Shown: positions 1 through 12,532, numbered from the stretch's first letter. The stretch is DNA of 64,000 nucleotides from Dioscorea cayenensis subsp. rotundata (GCF_009730915.1 NC_052492.1:124001-188000), one strand, 5' to 3'. A program made the numbers and translations. Notes: a model not told the origin generated them from the sequence alone.

Positions 1-4
1 CATT

Positions 5-526
5 TTAAGAGAAAAAAACAAACAAAATCCATACATCTGCATCCTCAATTCGCTTACTCTTGCGAGCATTTTGCTCATGCTTCACTGTGCCTGTTGTCGG
101 AGAGCAAATTTTATTGGCCAAATTATGTTCACCATCTTGTGAACTGCAATGATCAACTAAGTCAGAATACTGAACATCTGCCCTGTAAGAGGTTCCCAGT
201 GGAGAGGAAACAACCTGCCTTACACAAGAAACATTTGTTATTAACATAAATTCAGCCATAGACCGGTTGTTTTTCATAGCATCAATATATCTATCCGTCT
301 CAGCTCGACGCATATCTATATATTGTTCTAAGAATGACTCTTGAACATTTTTTCGCTTTCGGTCCTTTTTCCTTCTTTGCACTTCATCCCCTAACCTTTG
401 TCGGCTTGCACTGCATGAGTTTTGGGGTTGTGAAATATTTGGTTGACTGCATGGAGGCTCCACTTGTGTGAAATCATGATCCTCTATCTCTATTTCGGGT
501 GTAGACAATGATTGGATGGGTATCAT
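5..526 (-). CDS. Unrecognised ORF, possibly one exon of a Myb/SANT-like gene
   Basis: A 173-codon open frame on the minus strand, not recognised with certainty. It has an N-terminal acidic/polar part, a basic patch (RRKKDRKRKN, about residues 51-60), then a helix-like stretch with ESFLEQYIDMRRAETDRYI, and a Ser/Cys-rich tail. Basic patches followed by such a helix occur in plant Myb/SANT-like proteins associated with PIF/Harbinger transposons, but no SANT tryptophans are visible, so this is only a suggestion. The open frame continues upstream of the ATG without an obvious start, so this may be an internal or last exon whose other exons lie in the assembly gap. It may also be spurious. Confidence 0.3.
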   Translation of the reverse strand: MIPIQSLSTPEIEIEDHDFTQVEPPCSQPNISQPQNSCSASRQRLGDEVQRRKKDRKRKNVQESFLEQYIDMRRAETDRYIDAMKNNRSMAEFMLITNVSCVRQVVSSPLGTSYRADVQYSDLVDHCSSQDGEHNLANKICSPTTGTVKHEQNARKSKRIEDADVWILFVFFS

Positions 527-740
527 TTGGAGCCGGAATGCTTGGAGATGGAGTGTCCCCTTGACATATTTGCATAATAATCTACATCACGAGAGCGTCT
601 TCCTTCTGCATATCTCCCTGTGTAAATGTACAAATTATTAGAAAACGTATGAAGAAATTTTTAAAGCAAACATTAGTAAATAAACTTTTTTACCCTCAGT
701 AGATTTGGAGAAGCAAGGAAATCATACCGAGGCCCTGGAG

Positions 741-1740
741 NNNNNNNNNNNNNNNNNNNNNNNNNNNNNNNNNNNNNNNNNNNNNNNNNNNNNNNNNNNN
801 NNNNNNNNNNNNNNNNNNNNNNNNNNNNNNNNNNNNNNNNNNNNNNNNNNNNNNNNNNNNNNNNNNNNNNNNNNNNNNNNNNNNNNNNNNNNNNNNNNNN
901 NNNNNNNNNNNNNNNNNNNNNNNNNNNNNNNNNNNNNNNNNNNNNNNNNNNNNNNNNNNNNNNNNNNNNNNNNNNNNNNNNNNNNNNNNNNNNNNNNNNN
1001 NNNNNNNNNNNNNNNNNNNNNNNNNNNNNNNNNNNNNNNNNNNNNNNNNNNNNNNNNNNNNNNNNNNNNNNNNNNNNNNNNNNNNNNNNNNNNNNNNNNN
1101 NNNNNNNNNNNNNNNNNNNNNNNNNNNNNNNNNNNNNNNNNNNNNNNNNNNNNNNNNNNNNNNNNNNNNNNNNNNNNNNNNNNNNNNNNNNNNNNNNNNN
1201 NNNNNNNNNNNNNNNNNNNNNNNNNNNNNNNNNNNNNNNNNNNNNNNNNNNNNNNNNNNNNNNNNNNNNNNNNNNNNNNNNNNNNNNNNNNNNNNNNNNN
1301 NNNNNNNNNNNNNNNNNNNNNNNNNNNNNNNNNNNNNNNNNNNNNNNNNNNNNNNNNNNNNNNNNNNNNNNNNNNNNNNNNNNNNNNNNNNNNNNNNNNN
1401 NNNNNNNNNNNNNNNNNNNNNNNNNNNNNNNNNNNNNNNNNNNNNNNNNNNNNNNNNNNNNNNNNNNNNNNNNNNNNNNNNNNNNNNNNNNNNNNNNNNN
1501 NNNNNNNNNNNNNNNNNNNNNNNNNNNNNNNNNNNNNNNNNNNNNNNNNNNNNNNNNNNNNNNNNNNNNNNNNNNNNNNNNNNNNNNNNNNNNNNNNNNN
1601 NNNNNNNNNNNNNNNNNNNNNNNNNNNNNNNNNNNNNNNNNNNNNNNNNNNNNNNNNNNNNNNNNNNNNNNNNNNNNNNNNNNNNNNNNNNNNNNNNNNN
1701 NNNNNNNNNNNNNNNNNNNNNNNNNNNNNNNNNNNNNNNN
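741..1740. other. Assembly gap (1000 N)
   Basis: Exactly 1000 unknown bases, a conventional scaffold-gap size, so the true length is unknown. Reading frames crossing it are meaningless. The flanks (668-740 and 1741-1860) hold no feature I can name. Confidence 0.99.
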
Positions 1741-2225
1741 CGGGTCCCAAGAGGGTGAGGACGCTGTGACACCCTCGCTCACAGACGCCTCTCGAGGGTT
1801 GGCGCATCGCCCTACCTCAAAAATGAATACATGATGGTTCCAACAAATTCTGAGTACCTGATTATCTGCGAACAAAGAAGAAAACATATATTGATCTACT
1901 TTTGGTAATGAATCAATGATTTATCTATTTTTTTTTAAATATATATATATCAAGAGAATAATAAATAAAAAAATAAAGTAAATATTACTTCCATTTTCAT
2001 TTTATTGCTTTACTGTTGCTCTTTGTAGATGATCAGAACACACAAGGTGAAGTTTGGATACAATGAATGAAAATTTGAAGCAAAAAAAAAAAAAGGATCA
2101 TTACCTTCTTTGAAAATTTGAAAATTAAGGTGAAGGTATACAAAATTGACTTAGTTCACTAATTCTATTTTTGCTGTCAAAACTTGTGTTTCTTGAAGTT
2201 ACAGATAGCTATTTAGGATTATTTT
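1741..2225. other. AT-rich spacer, 3' flank of the ABC1 kinase gene
   Basis: After the gap the sequence is AT-rich with A and TA runs (1940-2095). It should contain the 3' UTR of the minus-strand ABC1 kinase gene that ends at 2226. No coding signal is seen. Confidence 0.5.
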
Positions 2226-5200
2226 CTATGGAGCCATGAGTCCCTCAATTGTGTAGATAAGAGACTCTGCCCAGTCGGATCGGAACAACAATGTTTGTAG
2301 CGTTTGCATCACATTATAATCAGGATCCAACTTGCGCTGCCAACCCTGTAATGGAAAATTTGAAAGTTCTAATTAGAAACAAGAAACTCATTCTTTGACA
2401 CCCAATTTTGTAAAACAGGAACTGAAATCTCAAGAGGCCACACTGCGAATTTGAAGTGCTTAGAAATTGAAGTTGTTATTGGTTGATATTGGAGAATTTT
2501 ATAAGCAAGGGTCTTATAAACTAGGAGGATCCAAAAATTTGCTAGAGGTCTTCATTATCAGAGGATAAGGCAACCGAGCATGTTTATGGATGTAAATAGC
2601 AGTAGAGATTACCTCAAGGACTAAGGTAGTAACCATCACAGTACAGACATTGCCATCAATATTGACTCTGTGACGTCGAACTTGCTCAAGCAACTGTTGC
2701 ATGCACTCAGCTGGGTGAACAAGATCACCTTCTGTGGTACCCCAAAAGGTGAAAGACTTCTCAACTTCCTGTTGGCAGCACAAGCAAATGCAGGTTATCA
2801 GTGATGAATTTTCCCACTTGAACATAGACATGTGAAAATAGTATAGAAAAATAGAGAAAAGAATTCTTATTCTTTGTTTCCAATCAGCAGAATAGCAACG
2901 ATGATGAATAATGCAGATATGGAATGTGGAAACATGAAGAATGAATTGTTGTGTTTCCACAGGAAATACCTCAATGAAGGCCTTTGGGTTTGGACAGTTC
3001 TGTCGTTTTGATAACCTCAGAGTACACTCTGCAGCAGTACGTCCATCTCGAACTGCAACGGCCTTAAAAAAATCCAGTAAATTTACACGGTCACTGTTTG
3101 AAAGCTCAGCAGTCATGCCTACATCAAGGAAAACAACATGAGGCTTGGATTTGAAGAGCCTTTTGCTTGGCCGCTTGGATTGAGACAACCGAACAAGGAT
3201 ATTTCCTGGATGCATGTCGGCATGAATGAAATTGTCGACCTGAAGAATAATGGTGTCTCAGAAAGCCACAATATAACAAAGGAAAAGGCACACAATGCAA
3301 TCATATCAGATGATGCTACTTCTAAGTGCTATGTAGACTGTGTGCATCAGCATGACAAAGATATCGCCAAGATGCATGTCAGCATAGATGATGCTATTTC
3401 CTAAGTATTATGCAAGCTGTGCATCAGCATGACAAAGATATTGCCAGGATGCATGGCAGCATGGATGATGCTACTTTCTAAGTACCATGCAGGCTGTGCA
3501 TCAGCATGACAAGCTTGGGGTTCATCCACACACACACACAAAGGAGCATGACAAGCTTGAAGATTGAGCCATAGAACTAAAATCAAACTTATCATGCTGA
3601 GTTTTCTCGAATAATATGAATTTGCAATTTTAACAGAACTAGCTCAACTTAATACGTGATTCAAAATCATACCAGAAGCATCTTCAAGAGCGCGTGAGTC
3701 CCAATGTGAGCAAGTGCACTTTTAATTCTGTCATTTCCTTCAAGCTCATCAACATAGTAAGAAACGCACTCTCCTTTTTCAAATGTCTCCACCAAAACAG
3801 CAGGATTCACAAGTGGGTACAGAGGCTTTGGAAAAGAAACATCCTTCCACCTCCGGAAATTATAAATGAAACGGTTTAGATGTGCAGCTTCCCTTGCAAG
3901 ATCAACTTGAGACATCATGAAAACAGCAAACTGCTGCACACTTTCATCCAGCCGCAACCACTTTAGTGTAGGGATAAAATTTGAAATCTTTGCTACAATA
4001 TTAATTATCGTAAAATCCCTTCTGATTGCTTCACCAACACCAGGATGCCTAACTTTCACTGCAACGTCAACCTGCTTCACCTTTTGTCCTGGATGCTTGC
4101 ATCTCAATGAAGCTCGATGTACTTGAGCGACACTTCCAGATGCCACAGGTTCCTCTTCAAAATTCTCAAAGAAATCAGAAATTTTGCAATTAAATGCTTT
4201 CTCAATAGTTTTCTTAGTGTACGCAAAGCTGTGTGCAGGTGCTTCGGTGTGAAGTTTAGCCAGTTCAGTGCAGAGATCATTAGGGAATAGGTCCGGTCGG
4301 GTAGCAGCCCATTGACCCCATTTAATGAAAGCTGGACCAGCTTTCTCCAATGTCCGGTGGACAAGATGAACCCATGTATTTCTATACTGAGGGCCAAAAC
4401 TATCCGCAAATGGTGCCATCATTATGACAGGAGAGAACAGAATTGCCAAATAGATTGATCTTAGAAACAAAATAAAATACTCTATAGCTGCAAAAATAAA
4501 GGAGCTCAGATAAACATGACTATCTTCTGCTCGCATAAATAAGGTGTTTCTTTTAGGAAAGTACTCCCCATCTGCAAAAGCCTCCCGATTGAATGCTATC
4601 CCTCCAGCAATTAAGGCAAGAACACTAGGAACCATATGGCATCTTGTGCAGGCCAAACTTGTTGCGCATGCTATCTTGCTTAGTGAAGGAGAGACTACTC
4701 CTCTATGAGAGCATATATTTGATAGATTCTTCCAAGTGCCTTGGGCATGGTGCCAAATGGAACTACTGGTTGAAACTACAGAAAAATTCTGGCTATAACT
4801 ACTCCTCTGAAAATTTTCCTTGGTTTTATACAGAGTGACAGAATAACTTCCGCCACGAGGAACTCTATACTGTGTAAAAGTTCGGCACGATAAAGGTATT
4901 CCAAAAGAAGTCAGTGAATGTCTCTGATTTGCTTGTAACTTATGCCCTACATTCCAAATCCTACTAAAAGCCAGAAACCTGTAGAAGGCAAATGAATGCA
5001 TACAATTTGCATATGTAAATAACCAAATATGGTAAAAGAAAATATTGAGGAGAGATAACTGCAATGTTGGATCAAATGGATTGAGATGAGTGACCACATA
5101 GAGGAAATAATTTTTCTCTCATGATACTGATGCATGTAATGTAATAAGTTCCCGAGAAATGAATACAAATGACCAAGATCATAGATTCTGTCACACATTT

Positions 5201-5670
5201 TTCACTGATTTCAATAAATACACATCAGTTAACCCAATTAAGGAACCTAATTTGTCTATATTTACAACAAGGAATTCTATTGTTCATTTTTGATTGAATA
5301 CAAATGCACAAACTTACAATCTATAAATATATATATACATTTTCACCCCAAAAGAATTGTCTTGATGCATTCTTTTTTGCAAAACTACAACCTACAATGC
5401 ACACGGGGTTCAAACCAGGAAACCTTGTATGATTCTATTAAATTGCCATGAAATGACAACATCCATGACCAAAGTTCAAACTTTTATTTCCAACATAGGA
5501 AAACAAATGAAAAGAAAAGATAAAGAGAAACGTTCACCTGGCCATTAGATATTCAACAAAAAAAGAGCTTCAAATGCAGAACAAGTATTCACTTCCACTG
5601 CCAGCACTCGTCTCCAACGAAGCAAATATATCTAAAAATTAAACCTGAAGAACGAATCAATAAATCTCAT
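2226..5670 (-). CDS. ABC1/UbiB-family atypical kinase (ADCK2-like aarF domain protein)
   Basis: Five coding exons on the minus strand: 5670-5645, 4978-3673, 3239-2970, 2768-2613, 2345-2226. They join in phase to 626 codons (625 aa), close to the length of ADCK2-type proteins. Visible motifs are the family KxGQ signature (FIKWGQWAATRPDLFP), the A-rich-loop equivalent VASGSVAQVHRA, the catalytic-loop equivalent IHADMHPGNILV and LDVGM in place of DFG. A long N-terminal leader rich in R and S precedes the domain and fits an organelle presequence. Family members support coenzyme Q or prenyl-lipid metabolism in mitochondria or plastids. The tiny first exon (MRFIDSFF) was chosen because it is the ATG and donor found upstream that match the phase of 4978; that start is less certain than the rest. 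Promoter and 5' UTR probably lie at about 5700-6150, where a telo-box sits. Confidence 0.88.
3338..3513. repeat. Tandem repeat (period about 76-79 bp) in the UbiB gene intron, resembling the next exon
   Basis: Two full units and a third partial one, starting near 3338, 3417 and 3493, lie in the intron between the exon ending at 3673 and the exon starting at 3239. Each full unit contains a 35-base stretch (3357-3391 region and 3435-3469 region) resembling the start of the downstream exon (3197-3231), which encodes HADMHPGN. By eye the 3435 copy matches the exon at about 28 of 35 positions and could encode HAAMHPGNIFV. Confidence 0.8.
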
Positions 5671-5926
5671 GCCCTCCTGAATTTCCAAAAAAAAAAAGGC
5701 AAACAACGAACCTAGGAGACACCGAGGGAGAGAAGGCGAACTGAATCCCAAAAGGAGCTATCAAAGGCCGACCACTACGACATCAGGCGACATCGAACAG
5801 CTCTAGCCGGCCTTGGATCACCTCCACGAGATCAACACAGAAAGGAACGGATTCCAAATCGAAGAGGGAGATAGATTCCTCCCTCCAAATCAAAAGAGGA
5901 AAAGGAGAAGCCGGTCAGGATTTAGA

Positions 5927-5941
5927 ATTAGGGTTAGGGTT
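5927..5941. promoter_or_regulatory. Telo-box (AAACCCTAA-type) in the 5' region of the ABC1 kinase gene
   Basis: The plus strand reads ATTAGGGTTAGGGTTC, two tandem telomere-repeat units, inside the GC-richer block 5700-6190 that looks like the 5' UTR and promoter of the minus-strand kinase gene. Telo-boxes are common near plant transcription starts of housekeeping and translation genes. The role here is inferred from position. Confidence 0.5.
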
Positions 5942-6638
5942 CGGAGGCGGAGCTGATCCAAAACCCGCGCGATGCGCTGGGCCACAACCGCAGGAGAAGA
6001 GGAGAAGATGTGGAGAAGCGCACGGACGGCGGGAGAGAAGAGACGAGGGCGAGAGGTGAGAATTGCGCACACGTGCGGCACGCGAGCCGAATTAGAAGAC
6101 CAACAAGATCGATTGAAAGCCATCTCTCAATCTCCACCGTTCTTTCTCCACAGAGATCATCACTCAAGCTTGGTTCCACCTCTTGGTCAACTAGCAATTA
6201 GGGGGTTGGTTTATTTTTTTGAATTTTTTTAAATATTTAATTGTTATATATTTTATAAATCACATTATGGTATAACTTCAACAATCTGATTTCTCTTACT
6301 CTTCAATTGCTTTTATCTTTTTCTGTTAAAAGTCATCTTATTGGGTTTGAGAACCAGATTATTTTCTTATCGTCTTCTATCACAGTCTAACACGTGTCCC
6401 TCAATATATTAGGATATGATAGGAGAAGATTATGGAATACTCTGTTTCTGAAATTAGGCAAGATAAACACATTTTTGTTATTGTTATGTCTATATTTCAC
6501 TGTGTAGTCATTCTTTTTTGATTTGTCATGTTCATTTACTTTGTGTTATTGTAATGGTTGTTTTTTTTAAATAAATTATAATTTATTTATTTTTTTAAAT
6601 AAATAAATTTCAACAGTTTAACTCCACTTAATTAATGC

Positions 6639-6877
6639 TCCCTCCATTTCTTTTTATCAGTCGTGAATAACGAATCTTGTATACCAAGAAAATTAGTTAT
6701 ATTACATAAATTAATAAAAAATTAGTTATCTTTCCCAAATTACCCTTAATTTATATTTTCATATTTTTTTTATAATAAATTTTAAAAAAAATTGAATAGA
6801 GTTTTAGAATAATTTTTAAAAAATAATAATAAATATTTCTTAATATTCAAAAAAAAGACAGATAAAAAGAAACCTGG
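6639..6877. mobile_element. Stowaway-like MITE
   Basis: A roughly 240 bp AT-rich element. It begins with CTCCCTCCATTTCTTTTTAT, the classical Stowaway (Tc1/mariner) end, and closes with the imperfect inverse GATAAAAAGAAACCTGGG. It carries no coding capacity. It lies in the spacer just upstream of the NTF2-RRM gene promoter. The inner sequence (the TACCAAGAAAATTAGTTAT motif) is shared, in inverse orientation, with the element at 34029-34307. The outer few bases and the TA target duplication are not crisp here. Confidence 0.65.
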
Positions 6878-7393
6878 GTTTATAATCGATAAAAAAAACA
6901 AAAAAAAATATATTGTGGTCTTAATGGGTTTAAAACGGGTCGGATTCTTATCAACCCGAAAGCGAAGTCCTACATCGAGATCCGCAACTGGTAAAAGGGA
7001 TTCGAAACGCGGTCTTTCGCACGTGTCGAGATTATAAGGCGGCAAGGTGCTTCACGAGCTGGCATCGAAGCGAGGCCGAGCTCGCGATAAGCCGAGCCGA
7101 TGCTCCGTCATTGAAGCAGCGGAGAGGAGCAGAGATCGAGGACGAGAGACGAAGAGCAGCTCTTTGGAGGAATCCGAGGTCTCTCTTCCAATCCCTTCTT
7201 CCCCTCTCCCTCTTTCCATCTCGGATCCAATCCCAATACTCGCTGTTCTCTGTCTCTGAATCGATGCCTCGATCTCTGGCGACTCTCGCTCTTACTCTCG
7301 ATTTTCCGGTGTTTTCCTAGATCTAGGGTTTTGTATGGTGTTTTAGTGTTAGGGTTTGTGGATCGATCTAGCGATACTCCGTTGATAGCTTGA

Positions 7394-10300
7394 ATGGCGA
7401 CAATGGCGGCTGCGTTTACTGGTCCAATCACCGCTTTGCAGGTAATAACACTGAATGCATGCAAGATGAATGAGTTTGCTTGATTTTCTTGGGGTTTTCT
7501 CTGTTTTATTGGATTTGAGTTTGTTGTAGATTGGGACTACTTTTGCGGGGCAGTACTATCATTTTCTTCAGCAACAGCCCTTTTTGGTCCATCAATTCTA
7601 CACTGATGCGAGCACCGTGGTGCGCATCGACGGGGCCACGGGGGAGACTGCCATCGGTGTGATGGTAATTTACTAATATTAATGTATTTTCTTTTAGATT
7701 TCTTGTGATTGTCTTCGTTTATGCATTTTGGGATTTTTTATTATAACTTATGGAGTAAAAGGTTCATTCGATTTCTTATCTTAGATAGCATGCTTCTGAA
7801 CGACTAATAGTGTGTTCAATCTCTTGCTAGTAAACTATTAGTCTCTGACTATCGTTTCATTTTTTGTGGAAGAAATTTTATGTCTTTAGCACCTTTCAGA
7901 CTATCTAATGTAAGATTTTCTCTTCTTAGGCTCTTGATCATCACTGTAAGGGCAAGCTCTTATCTTACCAAGAATGTCTCATCTAATCTGTCTTGGCAAA
8001 TTTTTCTCTAGGATAAATTGAGTTTATGCATGGAGATTCTTTTTCCCGTTCCTTCAGAAGGATACCTTCACTGTGCAGAAACACTTTGAACACTTGTTTG
8101 TATAATGCATCTAAGAATAGTTATTTTAAGCACGTTCAGCTATAGACTTTCTGCAAACCATGCACATGAACTTTTTTATTGTTATCAGCTTGGAGATTGG
8201 CATATTTACTTCTCTGCTAGATTCAGTTTTCTAAGCACTTGGAATGCTCAGGGCTGTTTATTTAAATAAAGAGACTCAGCTGCAATATAAGTTTGTTCTC
8301 TTTGACCATCAACTAGGAATTTATATGCAAAACAAGCAGGAAGTTCATCCAGCTTTTTATTGAATTGTTTCTAATGTCCAGTTTTTGCTGTCTAGTGCCA
8401 TTTGTAATTCAATAGGGATCCCTTTCTTACCAGTAAGATCTGACCAGCATGGATTTGCTCCAGTTCTTTTGTTGTGGTATCCATATATATGTGTCTTTTC
8501 AGGTGAATGGGTAAGCATGTTATATATATACTTAATTAGCGTACAACAAAGCAAAGGTCAATTGCAGAAAATGTTTCTGTTGGCATAATATTTTCTTAGA
8601 ACCAGGGTGTTTTCAGTTTTATGGACTTCAATCAATCATTTACCTACCATCTACTCATGTGGTGTCTTTACTTGCATTATTTGGTGCAGCAAATTCATTC
8701 TCTTGTGATGTCTCTGCAATTAAGTGGAATTGAGATCAAAAGTACTCATTCTCTGGACTCATGGGCTGGAGGTGTCCTTGTGATGGTTTCAGGATCTGTT
8801 TTAACCAAGGACTACAATGCGCGAAGAAAATTCGTGCAGACCTTTTTCCTTGCACCTCAAGAGAAAGGATATTTTGTTCTTAATGACATCTTTGAGTTTA
8901 TTCATGACGAGCAGATTCTACAGCACCCAACAACACTGGCCCATGACCATTTTGTTGCCAACTTGGATGCTGCGAAGCCTATAGCTGAACCAGGTACCAT
9001 TAGATGTGAAATTTATCAAGTATTAGTAGACTAACTTCAGACTTGCTGTCTGAAAGACAAAGCTATCATCTACACTATCTCAGGGTCTGGTTTTCTGAAT
9101 AAACCTTCACAATCTGTCTGTGCTTAGATGTTCTTCCAATCATTTAATTTAAGACAGATTTATATTTCTTAATCTTGGTGTTTAATCTTTGTTATGTATG
9201 GAACTTTTTGGGAAAACCTGCCAACGTTGAATCCATGACTCTTAAATATGGATTGCAGTTAGTGATTATATGATGAGAGGAGAGGTACAGGCACATGATT
9301 TTGACACTCCAGTTCAAGTAGAAGAAAATGCAACAGTGGACAAGTACAGTATCTCTGAACCTCAAAAGCAGGTTTCTGAGTGCTTAGATAGAGTAGGAGA
9401 AACTGCTGCCGAAGATTTAGTTGTTTCATCTCCTATTGTAATGAACACCACACGAGATCCAACTCCAGCGTCAGCAACGGAACCTGTGGATGGACCTCCA
9501 AGGCAAACTTATGCATCCATCGTACTCACCGTTTCTTACATACTGTTTTGTTCCTTTAGGGGCTCTCATTTAGATTGTCTGTGTGACTTATAATATTGTG
9601 AATTTGGCAGGTGAGAGTTGCAAAGAGTCCGTTGGGGAATTCTGTAAGTCAGCCGGCTTCTTTAAACAAGGCAACTTCTGTAGCTTCTGGCTGGCATCAA
9701 ACATCACCTTCGAGTAGCCAACTTTCTCACCCAATTGTGCCTATGGGCTATCAAAAGTCTAACTTGGAAGCAGTGGAAGATGACCCTGGTTTAGAAGATG
9801 AAGGTTGTATTCCCTTAAAACTCCTAGATAGGGTAGACATAATACCACCCAATGGAAGAAGGGGAAAAATTTTGAAGGCATAGTATCTATTTGAGCATTT
9901 GAATTTACAAAGAACATCAATTCCTTTTTTGCATTGGGAGTCATAAGTTGTTCTGCATGGAGTGTATGACATGTGCATCAGTTTAATTGCACACCAGAAT
10001 CTTTTCTATATTCTTTATTAAACATTCCTCTTGCTTCCCGATAAATGCCAGCAAACATGCATAACAGTCTGTCATGTTTATGTATAGAAATATTTGGTTT
10101 ATTCTTAATCTTTTGCCTTTTTATATTGGATCCCCTGATGTTCATCTCATTTATTTTAGGTGATGCTAAATCCTTGTATGTGGGAAACTTACCGCCTTCC
10201 GTTTCTGTATTGGACCTCGAGCGTGAGTTCATGAACTTCGGCAAGGTTAAGCATAATGGTATTGCTGTCAGGAACCGGAAGGTCTCTTCAGTGACTCCTT

Positions 10301-11118
10301 GGTTTGGTATGCTGATCACCTTGTGAACTGAACCTCTTTTTAAGTGTTAATCTTCCTATGCAGGATTCTACTGGATATTATGCATTTGTCGAATTTGAAG
10401 ATGCCTTGGGTGTTCAGAATGCACTTAAGGTTAGTTGTTATTCTAATGGCATCTTGTATGCTTTTATGGCGAGATTGCTGCTTTATATTAGCACCACATA
10501 ATTCATACTGTTGACTCAGTGTCATAATGCAGTAGTTGCGTGCTAGCTTCCTTTAGATCTCTGACTCTTTTGTTATACTATGAATAATAATATGTGGATA
10601 TACATCCATAGGAACTTATACTGAGTTGTTTGATTGATGGATGCTTACATGCCATCAGGTCTTTTGTGGATGCAAAAGAGTTTACATAATCCTCTTCACT
10701 TTTCATGCAGGCATCTCCTATCCAAATAAATGGGCAGAAGGTGCACTTTGAGGAAAGGAAATCAAGCAGCAATGCATCACGAGCAGGAAGTAAGTGCTTG
10801 TATATCAAAACCTATCTATATTTCAGTTGCACAAAGCTCTTTCATTCTACTATCAGATGTGTAAACTTTCGCTTTCTGGCAATGCTATTCTTCATATTTG
10901 CAGGAAGAGGCAGAGGACGAGGCGGTTACCAGTCAGAGGGCCCAAGGGGGCGCTTCAATGGCCGTGGCTTCAACAGAGCAAGCCCACATGAAAATGGTAG
11001 AGAATACAACAATCGATCAAGGGGAAATGGATTCTATTCACGATTCCCCCAACAAGAAAGAGGCATATTGGGAATTCATCATGTCAAAACTAGTCATAGT
11101 CAAGTGGCAGACTCATAG
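7394..11118 (+). CDS. NTF2-RRM-RGG protein (plant G3BP-like)
   Basis: Nine coding exons: 7394-7441, 7530-7664, 8690-8993, 9259-9521, 9611-9803, 10160-10281, 10364-10429, 10711-10789, 10904-11118. All join in phase to 475 codons (474 aa). Residues about 15-135 form an NTF2-like fold (GQYYHFLQQQP, GVLVMVSGSV, TFFLAPQEKGYFVLND). A low-complexity acidic/Ser linker follows, then QTYASIV. One RRM follows with RNP2 SLYVGNLP and RNP1-like YYAFVEF, and the tail is an RGG box (GRGRGRGGY). This order is that of G3BP/Rasputin proteins, which bind RNA and nucleate stress granules; plant members are linked to stress and immune responses. The 5' UTR lies at about 7050-7393. It is divergent from the ABC1 kinase gene across about 1.7 kb. 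Confidence 0.93.
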
Positions 11119-11815
11119 TTTTCATATACCAGAAGCTCTATCTTGATCCCCTTCAAATTCCGCGGCCATAATTTATTCTTCAATTCAAACTGCGTCCCCA
11201 AAAGTTCTTTGGCCAGTATTCCAGTGGTAGGCCATTTCAATTAGCCTCTAAGAGGCAACATTTTTCCATCATTGGCTTTCTCTTTATATCCACTTTGTTG
11301 TTGTTAGCTTGTTAGGCAGGACAGCTGATAGTTTTTTCTTCCAGTTGATCACGTCTGGATCTTTTTGGCTTTTCTTTGAAGACATTAGACATGCAATGCT
11401 GAACAGGCACTTGGATTTTGGTAACTTTTCAGCTTAACTGGCTTTTTTGATGTCTTGTTCTTCTTCTACCTGGATGTGTATGATTTATTTATTTATTTCA
11501 TATTTATAATTTAGACTTTTGGCCCTGTAGCTTTCATTTACATTGAATAACAGGATTTTTATTAAAACGTATATACATACAATTTTTTTTCCTTGTGTTT
11601 TTTAAAAAACTGAATCACAGATTATGATTGGGATCAGTAAAGTAAAACTATTTATTCAATCTCACGAATTACACAACTTGGCAGCGAAATTGAATTGAAT
11701 AAATAAATCTAGCCCCTATATTATTGTCCAATTTAAATTAAATTTGGATATTAAAAAAAAGGAAATTATTTAAATTAAAAAAAAAAAAAAAATACAACAA
11801 AGCAAAGCAAGTTAA
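11119..11815. other. Spacer between convergent genes
   Basis: It holds the probable 3' UTR of the G3BP-like gene (to about 11500), then AT-rich DNA with poly-A runs at 11755 and 11780. No gene is seen. Confidence 0.5.
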
Positions 11816-12532
11816 CTACGCCGCCGCCGCGTGTCCGCATCCTAAGCACGAGAACATACCTCCCCTCTTCGCCCTCTTCCCTTCCCCCCTCCTGCTCCGA
11901 CGACCGTCCGACCGATGCTCCCCACCGTGTTCAGGTGACATCTCGATCTTCCACCTCTCCAGCTTCTCCTCCATCTTCAGATCCTCCATCTTTGACGAAG
12001 CCGGCATTGGGATCCCTTTTCCTCCGAACGAGTGCGCTGCATTGCCGCCGAGCCCAGCGGCAAACATAGGCATGCTCCGCACGTGCGAATCGAGAAGGGT
12101 GAGCCCGATGTTGAGGATCCCCTGAGGGCGGAGAGAAGAAGGGCGACGGACCTGGAAGGCGGCGACGGAGGTGCCGGCGGTGGATGGCCGTATGGTGCTG
12201 AGAAGGACACGGACGGTGCCGAGGATGCGGGAGGTGCGACGTCCGGCGGCGTAGATCTCGATGTTGATAGCCGAGGTGTCGGATTGAAGGAAAGCAGAGT
12301 CAACGCGGAAGACGAAGCGCTCGTTCCAGACTGGGTTGGTGTTGCCGGAGTTGTCGGGGAGGGAGCGGAGCTTGTGGTCGGGGTGGGCCCAGGCGACGGC
12401 GTAAGCGCGGGTGCGGCGGCAGGCGGGGTGGAGATCCTGAGCGGAGATGAGGTTGAGCTCGAGAAGATGGAAAGGGAGTGGCGGTGGGGTGTAGGGCAGG
12501 GATCGCCGACGGCTACCGCCGGAGCTCCGCAT
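11816..12532 (-). CDS. C2-domain protein (SRC2-like), single exon
   Basis: An intronless GC-rich gene, 238 aa from the ATG at 12532. An in-frame ATG 21 codons upstream (12595) would give 259 aa; the shorter start is preferred because the C2 domain begins soon after it and the extra residues are a Gly-Pro/Thr run. An N-terminal C2 domain spans about residues 18-150 (FHLLELNLISAQDL, then NPVWNERFVFRV, then a LGTVRVLLS-type strand). A charged KMEEKLERWKIEM helix, a basic GRRSRRGEGKRAKR patch and a Cys-containing end (MFSCLGCGH) follow, which may help membrane association. Plant proteins of this shape (SRC2/BAP-like) bind membranes, often with calcium. The classic calcium-binding aspartates are only partly visible, so calcium dependence is uncertain. 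Confidence 0.82.
   Translation of the reverse strand: MRSSGGSRRRSLPYTPPPLPFHLLELNLISAQDLHPACRRTRAYAVAWAHPDHKLRSLPDNSGNTNPVWNERFVFRVDSAFLQSDTSAINIEIYAAGRRTSRILGTVRVLLSTIRPSTAGTSVAAFQVRRPSSLRPQGILNIGLTLLDSHVRSMPMFAAGLGGNAAHSFGGKGIPMPASSKMEDLKMEEKLERWKIEMSPEHGGEHRSDGRRSRRGEGKRAKRGGMFSCLGCGHAAAA

Noticed and set aside
673-1887. Frames of 350-400 codons across the N gap
   Set aside because: Almost entirely undetermined residues; they reflect the gap.
3401-3595. 64-codon minus frame containing HAAMHPGNIFV as a possible alternative kinase exon
   Set aside because: It lies within the intronic tandem repeat, lacks good splice sites at the right phase, and the true exon at 3239-2970 is intact; kept only as a repeat observation.
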